Source: Algoriphagus sp. (lineage in GTDB: Bacteria; Bacteroidota; Bacteroidia; Cytophagales; Cyclobacteriaceae). From it: a stretch of DNA of 64,000 nucleotides. Of this stretch, positions 36,571-45,544 are shown one piece after another; position 1 is the stretch's first letter, and each line of letters starts with the position of its first letter. The DNA is taken from the NCBI RefSeq assembly GCF_030694375.1, contig NZ_JAUXYL010000041.1, forward strand, positions 248,001-312,000, given 5' to 3'. Under the pieces are notes generated by a model. The model had not been told where the DNA came from, made no database searches, and saw only the letters and a list, made by a program, of their open reading frames with translations. Position numbers and translations under genes: made by a program.

Positions 36571-38404
36571 CATCATCCAACTTCTTCCAGATGCAATTGC
36601 CAATCAAATTGCAGCCGGGGAAGTAGTACAGCGCCCTGCTTCCGCCTTAAAGGAACTTTTGGAAAATGCCGTGGATGCTGGCGCAACTCATATTCAAGTA
36701 GTGATCAAAGATGCCGGGAAACAGCTGATTCAGGTGATTGACAATGGAAAAGGAATGTCGGCCACCGATGCGCGAATGAGTTTTGAGCGGCACGCGACAT
36801 CCAAAATCAGAACATCGCAAGATCTTTTTGCAATCCGGACTTTCGGGTTCAGAGGAGAGGCGCTGGCCTCCATTGCCGCTGTAGCCCATGTGGAACTGAA
36901 AACGCGACAGACCGAAACCGAACTGGGTACTTTGATTCAAATCGAGGGCTCCGAAGTGAAAAAACAGGAGCCAGTAGCTGTACCGGTAGGAACTTCCGTG
37001 GCGATGAAAAATTTATTTTTCAATGTTCCTGCGCGTCGGAATTTCCTGAAATCCAATCCTGTGGAAATGCGTCACATCGTAGACGAATTTCAGCGGGTAG
37101 CACTTTCCTATCCGGAAGTCGCCTTTTCACTTTTTCAGCAGGATTTGGAGGTTTTCAGCCTTCCTTCGGGGAAATTGAGTCAACGAATTGTTTCACTTTT
37201 TGGCAAAAGTTATCAGGGACAATTAGTCCCCTGCAATGAGGAAACCCCCCATGTCAATGTGAAAGGCTACATCGGGAAACCTGAAAATGCCAAAAAAACC
37301 CGTGGAGAGCAGTTTTTCTTTGTCAACAACCGCTACATCAAAAGTTCATACCTGCATCATGCCGTGAGCTCGGCATTTGAAGGGCTGATTCAGAATGATC
37401 AATTCCCCTTTTATGTTTTGTTTCTTGACATCGATCCGGCACATATTGACATCAATGTCCATCCCACCAAGACCGAAATCAAGTTTGACGATGAGCGAAC
37501 TGTCTATGCGGTAATCCGATCAGCAGTGAAGCAAGCCTTGGGAGCACATCATGTGATGCCGGCCCTTGACTTTTCTCTGGATGTGAATTTTCAGGAAAAT
37601 TGGACCTCAAATCCCGACACCAAGGTGCAAGTCGACCGAGAGTACAGCTATAAAACATTCAACACACCGGAGTTTAAAAAATCATCAGTCTCAGGCTGGG
37701 AACGCTTATTTGAAGGGAATTTTACTCCTACCCCATCTGCGGTACAGAATTCTGAGGAAGACCAGGAAATCCTGACCTTCCCAAGTCGGGCCACCTCGGA
37801 TGAATCGAGATTTTTGATTCCTCCTCAGGAATCCGAGGCAACCGGCACTACATTTCAGGTTGAGTTGAGCTACATCATCGCACAAATGTCAACAGGATTA
37901 CTGATCGTAGATCAACAATCCGCACATGAACGAATCTTATATGAGCGCTACTTACGGCAACTTCAATCCTCCCAAGGTGCTTCTCAGCAATGTCTTTTCC
38001 CTCCGACAGTCCAACTGAATGCCGGAGATTTTGCCTTGGTGATGGATATGCTTCCGGAGCTTTATAGTTTGGGGTTTATTGTGGAGGAATTTGGCAAGGA
38101 TACAGTTTTGATTCAAGGCGTGCCCGCAGATGTGCAGGTAAAAAATGAAAAAGAACTTTTTGAAGGTTTGGTGGAGCAGTTTAAAAACTTCAAAAATGAG
38201 CTTTCTCTGGATAAACGGGAAAATTTGGCCCGCTCACTTTCGCGCAGAGCCTCTATCAAAAAGGGGCAAAAGCTGAACCCTCAGGAGATGGAAACACTGG
38301 TTGGTCAGCTTTTTGCCAGCCAAAACCCGAATTATTCCCCTGCGGGGAACAAAACTTTCGTGAAATTGGATTTAAGTAGCATTCACTCCTTCTTCGGAAA
38401 ATAA
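36563..38404 (+). CDS. mutL: DNA mismatch repair protein MutL
   Basis: 613 residues. N-terminal GHKL ATPase complete: IAAGEVVQRPASALKELLEN, DNGKGM (61-66), the ATP-lid TFGFRGEALASIAAV (93-107), and transducer motif DINVHPTKTEIKF. The C-terminal dimerisation domain runs from about 425. The endonuclease motif normally DQHA(X)2E(X)4E reads DQQS-AH-E-RILY-E at 450-461, and the place of the C-terminal Cys/His motif reads YSPAGNKT (591-598). Mismatch-coordinating ATPase is sure; nicking activity is doubtful from these residues. Followed within 2 bases by the rhomboid pair. Confidence 0.95.
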   Translation: MSNIIQLLPDAIANQIAAGEVVQRPASALKELLENAVDAGATHIQVVIKDAGKQLIQVIDNGKGMSATDARMSFERHATSKIRTSQDLFAIRTFGFRGEALASIAAVAHVELKTRQTETELGTLIQIEGSEVKKQEPVAVPVGTSVAMKNLFFNVPARRNFLKSNPVEMRHIVDEFQRVALSYPEVAFSLFQQDLEVFSLPSGKLSQRIVSLFGKSYQGQLVPCNEETPHVNVKGYIGKPENAKKTRGEQFFFVNNRYIKSSYLHHAVSSAFEGLIQNDQFPFYVLFLDIDPAHIDINVHPTKTEIKFDDERTVYAVIRSAVKQALGAHHVMPALDFSLDVNFQENWTSNPDTKVQVDREYSYKTFNTPEFKKSSVSGWERLFEGNFTPTPSAVQNSEEDQEILTFPSRATSDESRFLIPPQESEATGTTFQVELSYIIAQMSTGLLIVDQQSAHERILYERYLRQLQSSQGASQQCLFPPTVQLNAGDFALVMDMLPELYSLGFIVEEFGKDTVLIQGVPADVQVKNEKELFEGLVEQFKNFKNELSLDKRENLARSLSRRASIKKGQKLNPQEMETLVGQLFASQNPNYSPAGNKTFVKLDLSSIHSFFGK

Positions 38405-38405
38405 C

Positions 38406-39197
38406 ATGTTTAGAAATATCACCCCGGTCGTACAAAATCTTCTACTGATCAACATTATCGTTTTTTTGGTTGCAAATTTTGTTTTTCCCGTTTTGAATGA
38501 ATGGTTTGCACTTTATTTTATTCAAAGTCCTTATTTCAAGCCATTCCAATTCCTGACTTACATGTTTATGCATGCCGATTTTTGGCACCTTTTCAGCAAC
38601 ATGTTCGGTCTATTGATTTTTGGCCCACTGCTGGAGCAATTTTTGGGACCAAAAAAATTATTCATTCTCTGGATGGTTTGCGGTATTGGTGCAGGAGTCC
38701 TGTATTCAGGCTATTCCATGTATGAGTATAAAAAATTAGAGGACAAGGTGCTTACCTTTGAAGCTGATCCCGATCCTGAATATTTCAACAAACTTGTTTT
38801 AGAAAATCGAGGGTATTTTTCCCCGGAAGTATTTGATTTTGTGGGCGATTTCAGCAGAAATCCCGAGGATCCAATGTTTATCGAACGGGCAGAAAAAACA
38901 CTTCAGGCGATCCTGAGGCTACGATCCAATCAGCCTATGGTCGGTGCATCAGGTGCCCTTTTTGGAATTTTAGTGGCCTTTGCCATGCTTTTCCCCAACA
39001 CACAGCTGTTCTTACTGTTTCCACCTATGCCTGTCAAGGCAAAATATTTGGTGGGAGTCTATGCACTTTATACCATTTACAACGTATTCGTAAATAACCC
39101 GACAGATAATGTGGCTCATTTTGCCCACTTGAGTGGCTTGGTGGTTGGGGCAGTATTGGTTTACAATTGGAAAAAGGACAGAAATAGCTTCTATTGA
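38406..39197 (+). CDS. Rhomboid family intramembrane serine protease
   Basis: 263 residues, about six spans. Catalytic Ser182 in GASGALFG and His241 in AHFAHLSG; Asn65 in HLFSNM stabilises the oxyanion. A hydrophilic insertion at about 105-170 sits between spans 3 and 4, longer than usual. First of two rhomboids; the next starts one base after the stop. Confidence 0.92.
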   Translation: MFRNITPVVQNLLLINIIVFLVANFVFPVLNEWFALYFIQSPYFKPFQFLTYMFMHADFWHLFSNMFGLLIFGPLLEQFLGPKKLFILWMVCGIGAGVLYSGYSMYEYKKLEDKVLTFEADPDPEYFNKLVLENRGYFSPEVFDFVGDFSRNPEDPMFIERAEKTLQAILRLRSNQPMVGASGALFGILVAFAMLFPNTQLFLLFPPMPVKAKYLVGVYALYTIYNVFVNNPTDNVAHFAHLSGLVVGAVLVYNWKKDRNSFY

Positions 39198-39198
39198 T

Positions 39199-40134
39199 AT
39201 GTACGGTGGTTTTTGGGATAATCTAAAGAATGCCTTCCGGCATGGCGACAACAGCCTTTTTAAGCTGATTGCGATAAATATTCTGGTATTTTTTGGTCTG
39301 TTGATCGTCCGTGTAATATTTACAATCAGCGGATTTGGGGAGCTATACAAAGCAGCTTTGAGCTACCTGATGATGCCGGCTTATCTTCCTAAAATAGCCA
39401 CACAGCCTTGGTCAATTCTAAGCTACATGTTTTTGCACGAAGGATTATTTCACATCCTTTTCAATATGCTTTTTCTCTATTGGTTTGGGATGCTGATCCA
39501 CCAATACCTTGGAAGTAGAAAGCTTGCAAACTTGTATATTTTAGGCGGGATTTTCGGAGCCTTGTTTTATGTTCTGATCTACAATCTTGCACCCTACTTT
39601 AGTGGATCGGTAGAAAGCTCGATGATGCTTGGAGCTAGTGCAGGGGTATTTGCGATAGTTGTTGGTGCAGCGACTTTGACCCCCAATACAACTTTCTTTT
39701 TGCTGATCCTCGGGCCAGTGAAGATTGTTTACATCGCAGCATTTTATGTGATTTTGTCTTTTGCCAACTCAATTGGAGCAAACGCCGGGGGAGAAATCGC
39801 TCACTTGGGAGGAGCACTTTTAGGCTATTTCTATATCGTACAACTTCGGCGGGGTACTGACTTGGGGGTTCCTGTTCAGAAAATCGGGATATTCTTCGAA
39901 AACCTTTTTAGTCGCAATCGAAGCAATGTCAAAGTGAGTTATCGAAAAGCAAAGACAGGCAACAATGGAGGTTTTGGTGGCTTCTCATCCAAACCAAACG
40001 TGAGTCCAGCTCAAAAAAACCAAGAAACTACGCAAGAAGACATCGATAAAATCCTGGATAAAATCGCGGAAAAGGGCTATGATGCCCTGAGCAAAGAAGA
40101 GAAAAGGAAGTTGTTTGAGTTTAGTAAGAAATAA
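39199..40134 (+). CDS. Rhomboid family protease with C-terminal cytosolic tail
   Basis: 311 residues from ATG 39199 (MYGGFWDNLKNAFRHGDNSL); an earlier in-frame ATG lies inside the first rhomboid gene. Six spans, catalytic Ser147 in MLGASAGVF and His202 in EIAHLGGALLG. The tail of about 100 residues is basic then Gln/Asn/Ser-rich and ends IDKILDKIAEKGYDALSKEEKRKLFEFSKK in sense, a small helical motif also found at the end of other Bacteroidota rhomboids. Membrane protein; substrates unknown. One base after the first rhomboid and in one operon with mutL. Confidence 0.9.
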   Translation: MYGGFWDNLKNAFRHGDNSLFKLIAINILVFFGLLIVRVIFTISGFGELYKAALSYLMMPAYLPKIATQPWSILSYMFLHEGLFHILFNMLFLYWFGMLIHQYLGSRKLANLYILGGIFGALFYVLIYNLAPYFSGSVESSMMLGASAGVFAIVVGAATLTPNTTFFLLILGPVKIVYIAAFYVILSFANSIGANAGGEIAHLGGALLGYFYIVQLRRGTDLGVPVQKIGIFFENLFSRNRSNVKVSYRKAKTGNNGGFGGFSSKPNVSPAQKNQETTQEDIDKILDKIAEKGYDALSKEEKRKLFEFSKK

Positions 40135-40170
40135 GATTCAAAGGATTTCAGCTGAATCCCTTGTATATTC

Positions 40171-40641
40171 TTAAAGCGGAAAAGCCAAGCCTACCCGAAA
40201 GCTGGGTTCTTGCCTAAACTGGCTTTGAAACTTAAACTCAGTGCTCAAGCCCACCCATTCCGTCAATACGATGTAAGCCCCTACACCAGCATTGGCGCCC
40301 ACATAGTCTCGTTTTGTGCCGGGTTGACCGGGTTGATTGTTTTCAAAAGTCTGACTGTATCCGGCAAGAAAATAAAGCTGGGAAGGGCCTTCTGTGACAT
40401 AGTATCGAAGATCGAAACTGAAATTGCTGAAGTTTCCCACTTTCGGGAAAAATTTAGTAAAGCTTGGCATTACCGCAAACTTGTCTGCAAAAAAGAATTC
40501 AAGACCAGCAGCTGCCCCAAATTCATTGAATCTGAAGCCATACGTCCCAAGGGCATGAATCCGGGAATCCCCTTTTTCCTGAGCCGTTGAAAATGTGGAA
40601 ACCCCAACGCAGAGTACAAAAACAAGCAAAGCCTTTTTCAT
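40171..40641 (-). CDS. Outer-membrane beta-barrel protein
   Basis: 156 residues from the ATG giving MKKALLVFVLCVGVSTFSTA (signal peptide). The rest alternates strands and short turns (FGAAAGLEFFFADKFAVMPSF, SFDLRYYVTEGPSQLYFLAGY, GVGAYIVLTEWVGLSTEFKF), typical of an 8-strand OmpX/OmpW-size barrel. Its upstream frame overlaps the end of the plug-domain gene, which fits a common minus-strand transcript. Function unknown. Confidence 0.78.
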   Translation of the reverse strand: MKKALLVFVLCVGVSTFSTAQEKGDSRIHALGTYGFRFNEFGAAAGLEFFFADKFAVMPSFTKFFPKVGNFSNFSFDLRYYVTEGPSQLYFLAGYSQTFENNQPGQPGTKRDYVGANAGVGAYIVLTEWVGLSTEFKFQSQFRQEPSFRVGLAFPL

Positions 40642-40693
40642 TTTTCTAAGTTTTCCGAAAAAGGTAAGAGGCTTTGCTGAGTTTTGCAAGTGA

Positions 40694-43366
40694 CTATTCA
40701 ATGACTTTGACCACTCTGCCTAATCTTCCTTCGGCATCCATTCCCTCCACAATGATCAATTGCCGCTTAGCAACATCCGTATTATAGAACTCAAGCTTCG
40801 CTTTGCCTGCGGCATCAGTTTTTATTGAAGGATTCCAATAGATCGTCGCTCTGCTGTCTGTGATGGCATTTTCAGCAGTTTTCACGTCATACTTCGGGCT
40901 GTAAAATTCTCGCGGTGAAGCATAGCCTCCGTATTTGGTAACCAAGGTGCCCCCTACACTTTTGTAATTCATTCCCGAGCCGGTTTTGGTATATACTGCG
41001 ATGACACCATTGGCACCCTGTGCACCAAAAATCGCAGCACGTGCAGGATCTTTGAACACATCTATACTCGATACATCCCTGGGATTGATCTGAAGTAGAG
41101 TTCCCGCATCCACAGGTGCATTATCCAGTAAGTAAAGTGGATCAGTACCGGCATTTGCAGATCCCACACCTCTGATCCGAACGGATACCGCCAAACCTGA
41201 AACAAACACCTGAACACCCGAGACCCGTCCTTGGATCAGTTGAAAAACATTGGTAAAGGCAATAGTGCCCGGTATTTTGTCCGGATTGATGGTGACATCT
41301 CCTGTTCCATACATTTTCCGGATTTCTTCATCTTCTCTTTCAATCGTCTTAGCCTCCACGGTGACTCCCTCCAAGTCAAGGATATTTTGATCATCCTTCA
41401 TTTGTTGCAGTAGGTTTCTTTCAGCAAAAGTGGCCGCCAAACCTTCCGGCCAGACGATCTGATGAGGATACTCTCCTTCGATTTTTGAAAATACGGCATC
41501 AGGCTCAATGATACTCACATCCACAAATGTTTTGACCCGATTGTCCACTGCTGTTATGGTGACCGTAACCGAATCTTGATAGTCCAATTCGGTAAAAATA
41601 AATCTGCCGTTTGGTCCAAATTCTGAGGACACAATTTCTACTCCATCACCCAAAATCGCATTGACTTTACCTCCGCCAAGTCCCTTCTTGGTTTCAGTTT
41701 GTTCTTTGACTTGACCTTCGATATTGATTCCCCGCTCAATAAAATTTTTGATTTCAGGCAGTTTACCCGCCATTACATCATCCCAAGAGAAACGTCTCCA
41801 TCCGTGAGTCAACATCACCAAATCAAGCAACTCTAAGGTCTCTGCTTCCTGATTCTTGAAGTAATGCCCGGGCTGATGGATTTTCCCCCGCAAGTCTGAT
41901 GTCAGTAATAAGGAGGAAAATATAGAGCCGAAGGAATCCGACTCATCGCTCACCTGATCCGCGTCTGTCACAGCCATGGAAAATGAGCCTTCCATGGGCT
42001 GATTTTGGAATAAACTGGAGAGATCTAAGCCAATTTTCCCTCTCGGATTGATAGGACCGGAGCTGTTTAGCTCAAGTTTCAAAAAGTCATCTTTTTGAAC
42101 AAAAATCAGCCGCTCCAATAAGGGCTTACCATCTGAACTCAAAATCGTAATATGATTGATGCCGGTAATCAAATTTTCCCTTGGAATCCGAACCCCCCAA
42201 ACGCCGTTGGCCAAAACCCCCTGAATCATGTAATTGATCACTCCCCGAGTCTGAGAAACCAGCAAAAGTGAATTAGGCTCGTATTCGCCTTGTACAAAAA
42301 CTGTAACAAAAGAGGCAGATGGATTATTGACTACCTGAACTACCAAGCCTCGGGAATCTGCTTTTGGAAGTGAAACAGATCTCGTCTCACCTGTTTTTGG
42401 ATTGGTAATATTGGCAGCATTATCCGCTTTTGTTGGAGTGAATTCCAGCTTTCCCATCCCTCCGAAACGCGACGAAAATCCCTGTCCTTCAATTTCCCCC
42501 CGGATCTCTACGGGCGTCCCATCAGGGTCTATAGCCCGAAATGCCACATTTGATTTTTTCCCAATCACTAAATGTCCTCCCTCAGGAAGAAACTGAATAT
42601 CCGCCAGTTTTAATGCATAAGGAAGCCGAATGATTTGAGTGACCGGATAATCTCCGTTTTCAAAATAGGTTAGTTCAAGGCTTTGGCTTGGGTTTGCCTT
42701 TTCAGGGATGGAGAATGAAAAGGATGCTTGACCCTGCCCATTCAAAGAAAGTGATTGCTTGTGCAGTTGAGTTTCTCCAGCCAACGCTCTTAACTCTAAT
42801 GTTTGATTGCTAAGCGGATTACCAGAGGTGGAAACTGCTTCAATTTCCACCTGATATTTGACTTGTCCTGCCGAGGCACTGATTTCTTTGAAGTCAACTT
42901 TGGGCAAAAAAGAGCCCGCCGCACCATCTACCACCACAAATGAACTGCTGAGAAAATAGGCCTCGTCAAAATTCCTCATCCATGCGGTGTAAGCTTTGAT
43001 CTGATAGGTTCCTGTTTTTCCAAATCTTGGGATTTTAAAGTCTCCGGCACCAAGACCATTTTCGATTCTTACTTTTCGCTGTTCAAGCAAGAGTCCTTCA
43101 CCATCGAATATATCGACGTAAAGTGTGCGGCTTAGCGGAGAGGGGATTTGATTGCTCCCAGCCAATAAATACGCACTAAACCAAACATCTTCCCCAAGCG
43201 TGTAGGTTCGCTTGTCTAGATGAAGGTAGGATTTCTCAGTTGGGAATTCTCTTTGGATACTTTGAAAATAAGTTTGGATCTTTTCAGGGAGACTTTCCTG
43301 CCCAAAACTTGGAATTGCAATAAGAAACAAGGCCGCTGTAAGCAGCTTGGAAAAAAAGATTTTCAT
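40694..43366 (-). CDS. Exported MG2/TonB-plug domain protein without a beta-barrel
   Basis: 890 residues with a signal peptide (MKIFFSKLLTAALFLIAIPS). The N-terminal half consists of macroglobulin-like beta domains: EKSYLHLDKRTYTLGEDVWFSAYLL is a typical MG2 beginning. Near the C-terminus a TonB plug domain at about 740-830 has GRVSGVQVFVSGLAVSVRIR, DPLYLLDNAPVD and the VFKDPARAAIFGAQGANGVI helix. No transmembrane barrel follows, so it cannot be a transporter. About 50-residue tail ends ATIYWNPSIKTDAAGK...GRVVKVIE in the manner of a final beta-sandwich. The family is recurrent in Bacteroidota, of unknown role. Confidence 0.8.
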   Translation of the reverse strand: MKIFFSKLLTAALFLIAIPSFGQESLPEKIQTYFQSIQREFPTEKSYLHLDKRTYTLGEDVWFSAYLLAGSNQIPSPLSRTLYVDIFDGEGLLLEQRKVRIENGLGAGDFKIPRFGKTGTYQIKAYTAWMRNFDEAYFLSSSFVVVDGAAGSFLPKVDFKEISASAGQVKYQVEIEAVSTSGNPLSNQTLELRALAGETQLHKQSLSLNGQGQASFSFSIPEKANPSQSLELTYFENGDYPVTQIIRLPYALKLADIQFLPEGGHLVIGKKSNVAFRAIDPDGTPVEIRGEIEGQGFSSRFGGMGKLEFTPTKADNAANITNPKTGETRSVSLPKADSRGLVVQVVNNPSASFVTVFVQGEYEPNSLLLVSQTRGVINYMIQGVLANGVWGVRIPRENLITGINHITILSSDGKPLLERLIFVQKDDFLKLELNSSGPINPRGKIGLDLSSLFQNQPMEGSFSMAVTDADQVSDESDSFGSIFSSLLLTSDLRGKIHQPGHYFKNQEAETLELLDLVMLTHGWRRFSWDDVMAGKLPEIKNFIERGINIEGQVKEQTETKKGLGGGKVNAILGDGVEIVSSEFGPNGRFIFTELDYQDSVTVTITAVDNRVKTFVDVSIIEPDAVFSKIEGEYPHQIVWPEGLAATFAERNLLQQMKDDQNILDLEGVTVEAKTIEREDEEIRKMYGTGDVTINPDKIPGTIAFTNVFQLIQGRVSGVQVFVSGLAVSVRIRGVGSANAGTDPLYLLDNAPVDAGTLLQINPRDVSSIDVFKDPARAAIFGAQGANGVIAVYTKTGSGMNYKSVGGTLVTKYGGYASPREFYSPKYDVKTAENAITDSRATIYWNPSIKTDAAGKAKLEFYNTDVAKRQLIIVEGMDAEGRLGRVVKVIE

Positions 43367-43438
43367 CGGTAGAATAGTTGGTTGTTAAAATCGAAAGTAA
43401 TAAAACTACTTCTTGTTTTAAATACAAATAAAAAACTC

Positions 43439-44503
43439 TTAAATATTGTTTAGCTGTGCCACTTCGTTTTTGTTGGCCAGCTGACCGCAGGCAGCGTCGA
43501 TGTCCTGACCTCGGGATTTTCGGACCTTGGCGATGATACCGTTTTGCTCCAATATCCGCACATACATGTCCACCGCCTCTTGTTTTGCCTGACGAAACTC
43601 ACCTTCATCGATCGGATTGTATTGGATCAGATTCACTTTGGAAGGAATGATTTTGCAAAATTTAGCCAGTGCCCGGGCGTGCTTTTCGTCGTCGTTGATC
43701 CCATCCCAAATGACGTATTCATAAGTCACTTTCCGCTTGGTCTTTTGGTACCAATACTTCAGGGCTTCTCCCAGTTCCTCCACGGGATTGGAATCGTTGA
43801 TTGGCATGAGTCGGGATCGAGTCTCATTGATCGCGGAGTGAAGCGAAACGGCAAGGTTGAATTTGACTTCGTCGTCAGCCATTTTACGGATCATTTTGGT
43901 CACGCCGACTGTAGAGAGTGTGATTCGGCGGGGTGCCATCCCCAGGCCTTCGGGCGAAGTGATTTTATCAATCGCCTCAATCACATTGGCATAATTCAGA
44001 AGTGGCTCCCCCATCCCCATGAAAACAATGTTGGTAAGCGGACGCTGGAAGTAAGTTTCCGCCTCTTCTTTGATCGCCACTACCTGATCATAAATTTCTC
44101 CCGGAGTGAGATTTCGCATGCGCTTTAACCGTGCGGTCGCACAAAAATTGCAATCAAGACTGCATCCTACTTGAGAGGACACACAGGCAGTGATTCGTTT
44201 GGTGGTGGGGATAAGTACCGATTCTACAATTTTATCATCAAAGAGTTTAACTGCATTTTTGATCGTGCCGTCAGAGCTATGCTGCATCAAATCCACTTGG
44301 ATATGATTGATGATAAAGTTTTCCTTCAACATTTCCCTTGTAGAAAGGGAAATGTTGCTCATATCGTCGAAATTTTTGAGCGATTTATTCCAAAGCCAGT
44401 CGTAGACTTGCTTGGCTCGGAATTTTTTTTCTCCATTGGCTAAAAAATACTCCTCCAATTCGGTCAGGCTGAGTTTTCGAATGTCGATTTTCTGATTTTC
44501 CAC
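43439..44503 (-). CDS. rlmN: 23S rRNA (adenine2503-C2)/tRNA methyltransferase RlmN
   Basis: Radical-SAM methylation of A2503 in 23S rRNA and A37 in tRNA. 354 residues from a GTG start (VENQKIDIRKLSLTELEEYF), which fits the family length; the open frame upstream is low-complexity spacer. FeS motif CxxxCxxC at Cys114, 118, 121 (CSLDCNFC), GMGEPLLNYANV, and the methyl-carrying Cys339 in ACGQL. A TACCTTTG -7 box ends 4 bases before the GTG, so the mRNA may be nearly leaderless. Confidence 0.93.
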   Translation of the reverse strand: MENQKIDIRKLSLTELEEYFLANGEKKFRAKQVYDWLWNKSLKNFDDMSNISLSTREMLKENFIINHIQVDLMQHSSDGTIKNAVKLFDDKIVESVLIPTTKRITACVSSQVGCSLDCNFCATARLKRMRNLTPGEIYDQVVAIKEEAETYFQRPLTNIVFMGMGEPLLNYANVIEAIDKITSPEGLGMAPRRITLSTVGVTKMIRKMADDEVKFNLAVSLHSAINETRSRLMPINDSNPVEELGEALKYWYQKTKRKVTYEYVIWDGINDDEKHARALAKFCKIIPSKVNLIQYNPIDEGEFRQAKQEAVDMYVRILEQNGIIAKVRKSRGQDIDAACGQLANKNEVAQLNNI

Positions 44504-44507
44504 GGGG

Positions 44508-44515
44508 CAAAGGTA
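44508..44515 (-). promoter_or_regulatory. -7 box of rlmN promoter
   Basis: TACCTTTG on the minus strand, four bases upstream of the GTG start. A TTG on the minus strand (44539-44541) lies 23 bases away. Transcription would start at or within a few bases of the start codon. Confidence 0.55.
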
Positions 44516-44734
44516 AGTGTTGAAAGATTGGAAAATTCCAAAATTGGAAAATTGTAAGCGAGTGGGATGGTGGGAAAGCTGGAAGTTGGTAAGGTTGTAA
44601 ATTGTCAGCGTATTGGCATATCCAAGAAATGCATTCAATATATAACACGAGTCTCGCTTTAGGTATAAATTTTATCAATCTTTATCCCATCTCCTTTTAT
44701 CATAAAAAAGCAGGGGATTCAGGAACTTATGACG

Positions 44735-44742
44735 TATTTTTG
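44735..44742 (+). promoter_or_regulatory. -7 box of ccm operon
   Basis: TATTTTTG fits TAnnTTTG, 24 bases before the ccmC ATG. No TTG in the -33 window. Confidence 0.5.
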
Positions 44743-44766
44743 CACTTGAAATAGCAAAATCACCCT

Positions 44767-45444
44767 ATGCGCCAATCTTGGTGGAAAATCCTTGCAATCG
44801 GTCTCCTGCTGTACACACTCACTGCCGGATTGATTATGGATGTGCCTCGGCTTCCGATCCTAAACGAAACGATCCGTGCACTTCACTTTCACGTGACTAT
44901 GTGGTTCGGAATGATTCTGATGTTGGTAGTTGCTGTCATTTACAGCATCAAATACCTGCGAAGCAATAATCTGCGACACGACGACATGGCGATAGAATTT
45001 ACCAATGCAGCCATCCTATTCGGAGTTTTGGGGATTTTGACCGGTATGCTTTGGGCAAAATTCACCTGGGGAGATTATTGGAGTGGCGATCCTAAGCAAA
45101 ATGCATCAGCCATAGGGATTTTGATGTATTTCGCTTATCTGATTCTCCGAGGCAGCATCACTGATCCACAGCAAAGAGCGCGGATCGGCGCAGTCTACAA
45201 CATCTTTGCTTTCGCAGCCTTTATTCCGTTGATTTTCGTATTGCCCCGTCTCACTGACAGCCTGCATCCGGGAAATGGCGGAAATCCGGGATTCAATGCT
45301 TATGATCTGGATTCCAAGCTTCGAATGATCTTCTATCCTGCAATCCTTGGATGGACACTTTTGGGAGCATGGATAGCAACAGTACGGGTCAGAATCCGTC
45401 AAGCCGAACGAGTATTGGAGGACAGTATTATAAATTCCCGATAA
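44767..45444 (+). CDS. ccmC: Cytochrome c biogenesis heme handler CcmC/CcsA-like
   Basis: Holds and passes heme to CcmE on the outer face of the inner membrane. 225 residues, six spans. The WWD-type tryptophan-rich loop is WAKFTWGDYWSGDPKQNAS, and a conserved His is in LHFHVTMWFGM. First gene of a ccmC-ccmD-ccmE-ccmF operon; the ABC pair ccmAB is not in the window. Its TAA at 45442-45444 is immediately followed by the ATGAAA of a repeat element. Confidence 0.88.
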   Translation: MRQSWWKILAIGLLLYTLTAGLIMDVPRLPILNETIRALHFHVTMWFGMILMLVVAVIYSIKYLRSNNLRHDDMAIEFTNAAILFGVLGILTGMLWAKFTWGDYWSGDPKQNASAIGILMYFAYLILRGSITDPQQRARIGAVYNIFAFAAFIPLIFVLPRLTDSLHPGNGGNPGFNAYDLDSKLRMIFYPAILGWTLLGAWIATVRVRIRQAERVLEDSIINSR

Positions 45445-45544
45445 ATGAAATCGAGTTTACAGCAAGTGACACTTTACTGATTATCAGCCATGCGACCTGC
45501 CTGCAGCAGACAGGGATGGCCATTGAAAATCAAATTATAAACAC
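45445..45544 (+). repeat. Start-codon repeat element, copy A (ccmC-ccmD junction)
   Basis: 100 bases. Begins ATGAAATCGAG directly after the ccmC stop, ends CAAATTATAAACAC, and is followed by the ATGAAA start of ccmD. The core TGATTATCA...TGCGA and GAT...CCAT blocks match the copies before dnaN. A 19-base palindrome (CCTGCCTGCAGCAGACAGG at 45496-45514) is nested at the TGCGA/GAT point. If the element is removed with one ATGAAA, ccmC and ccmD become adjacent (TAA-ATGAAA). Confidence 0.8.

Noticed and set aside
43544..44128. 194-codon plus-strand frame, rich in His and Phe
   Set aside because: Antisense to rlmN; no start signal and no recognisable motif.
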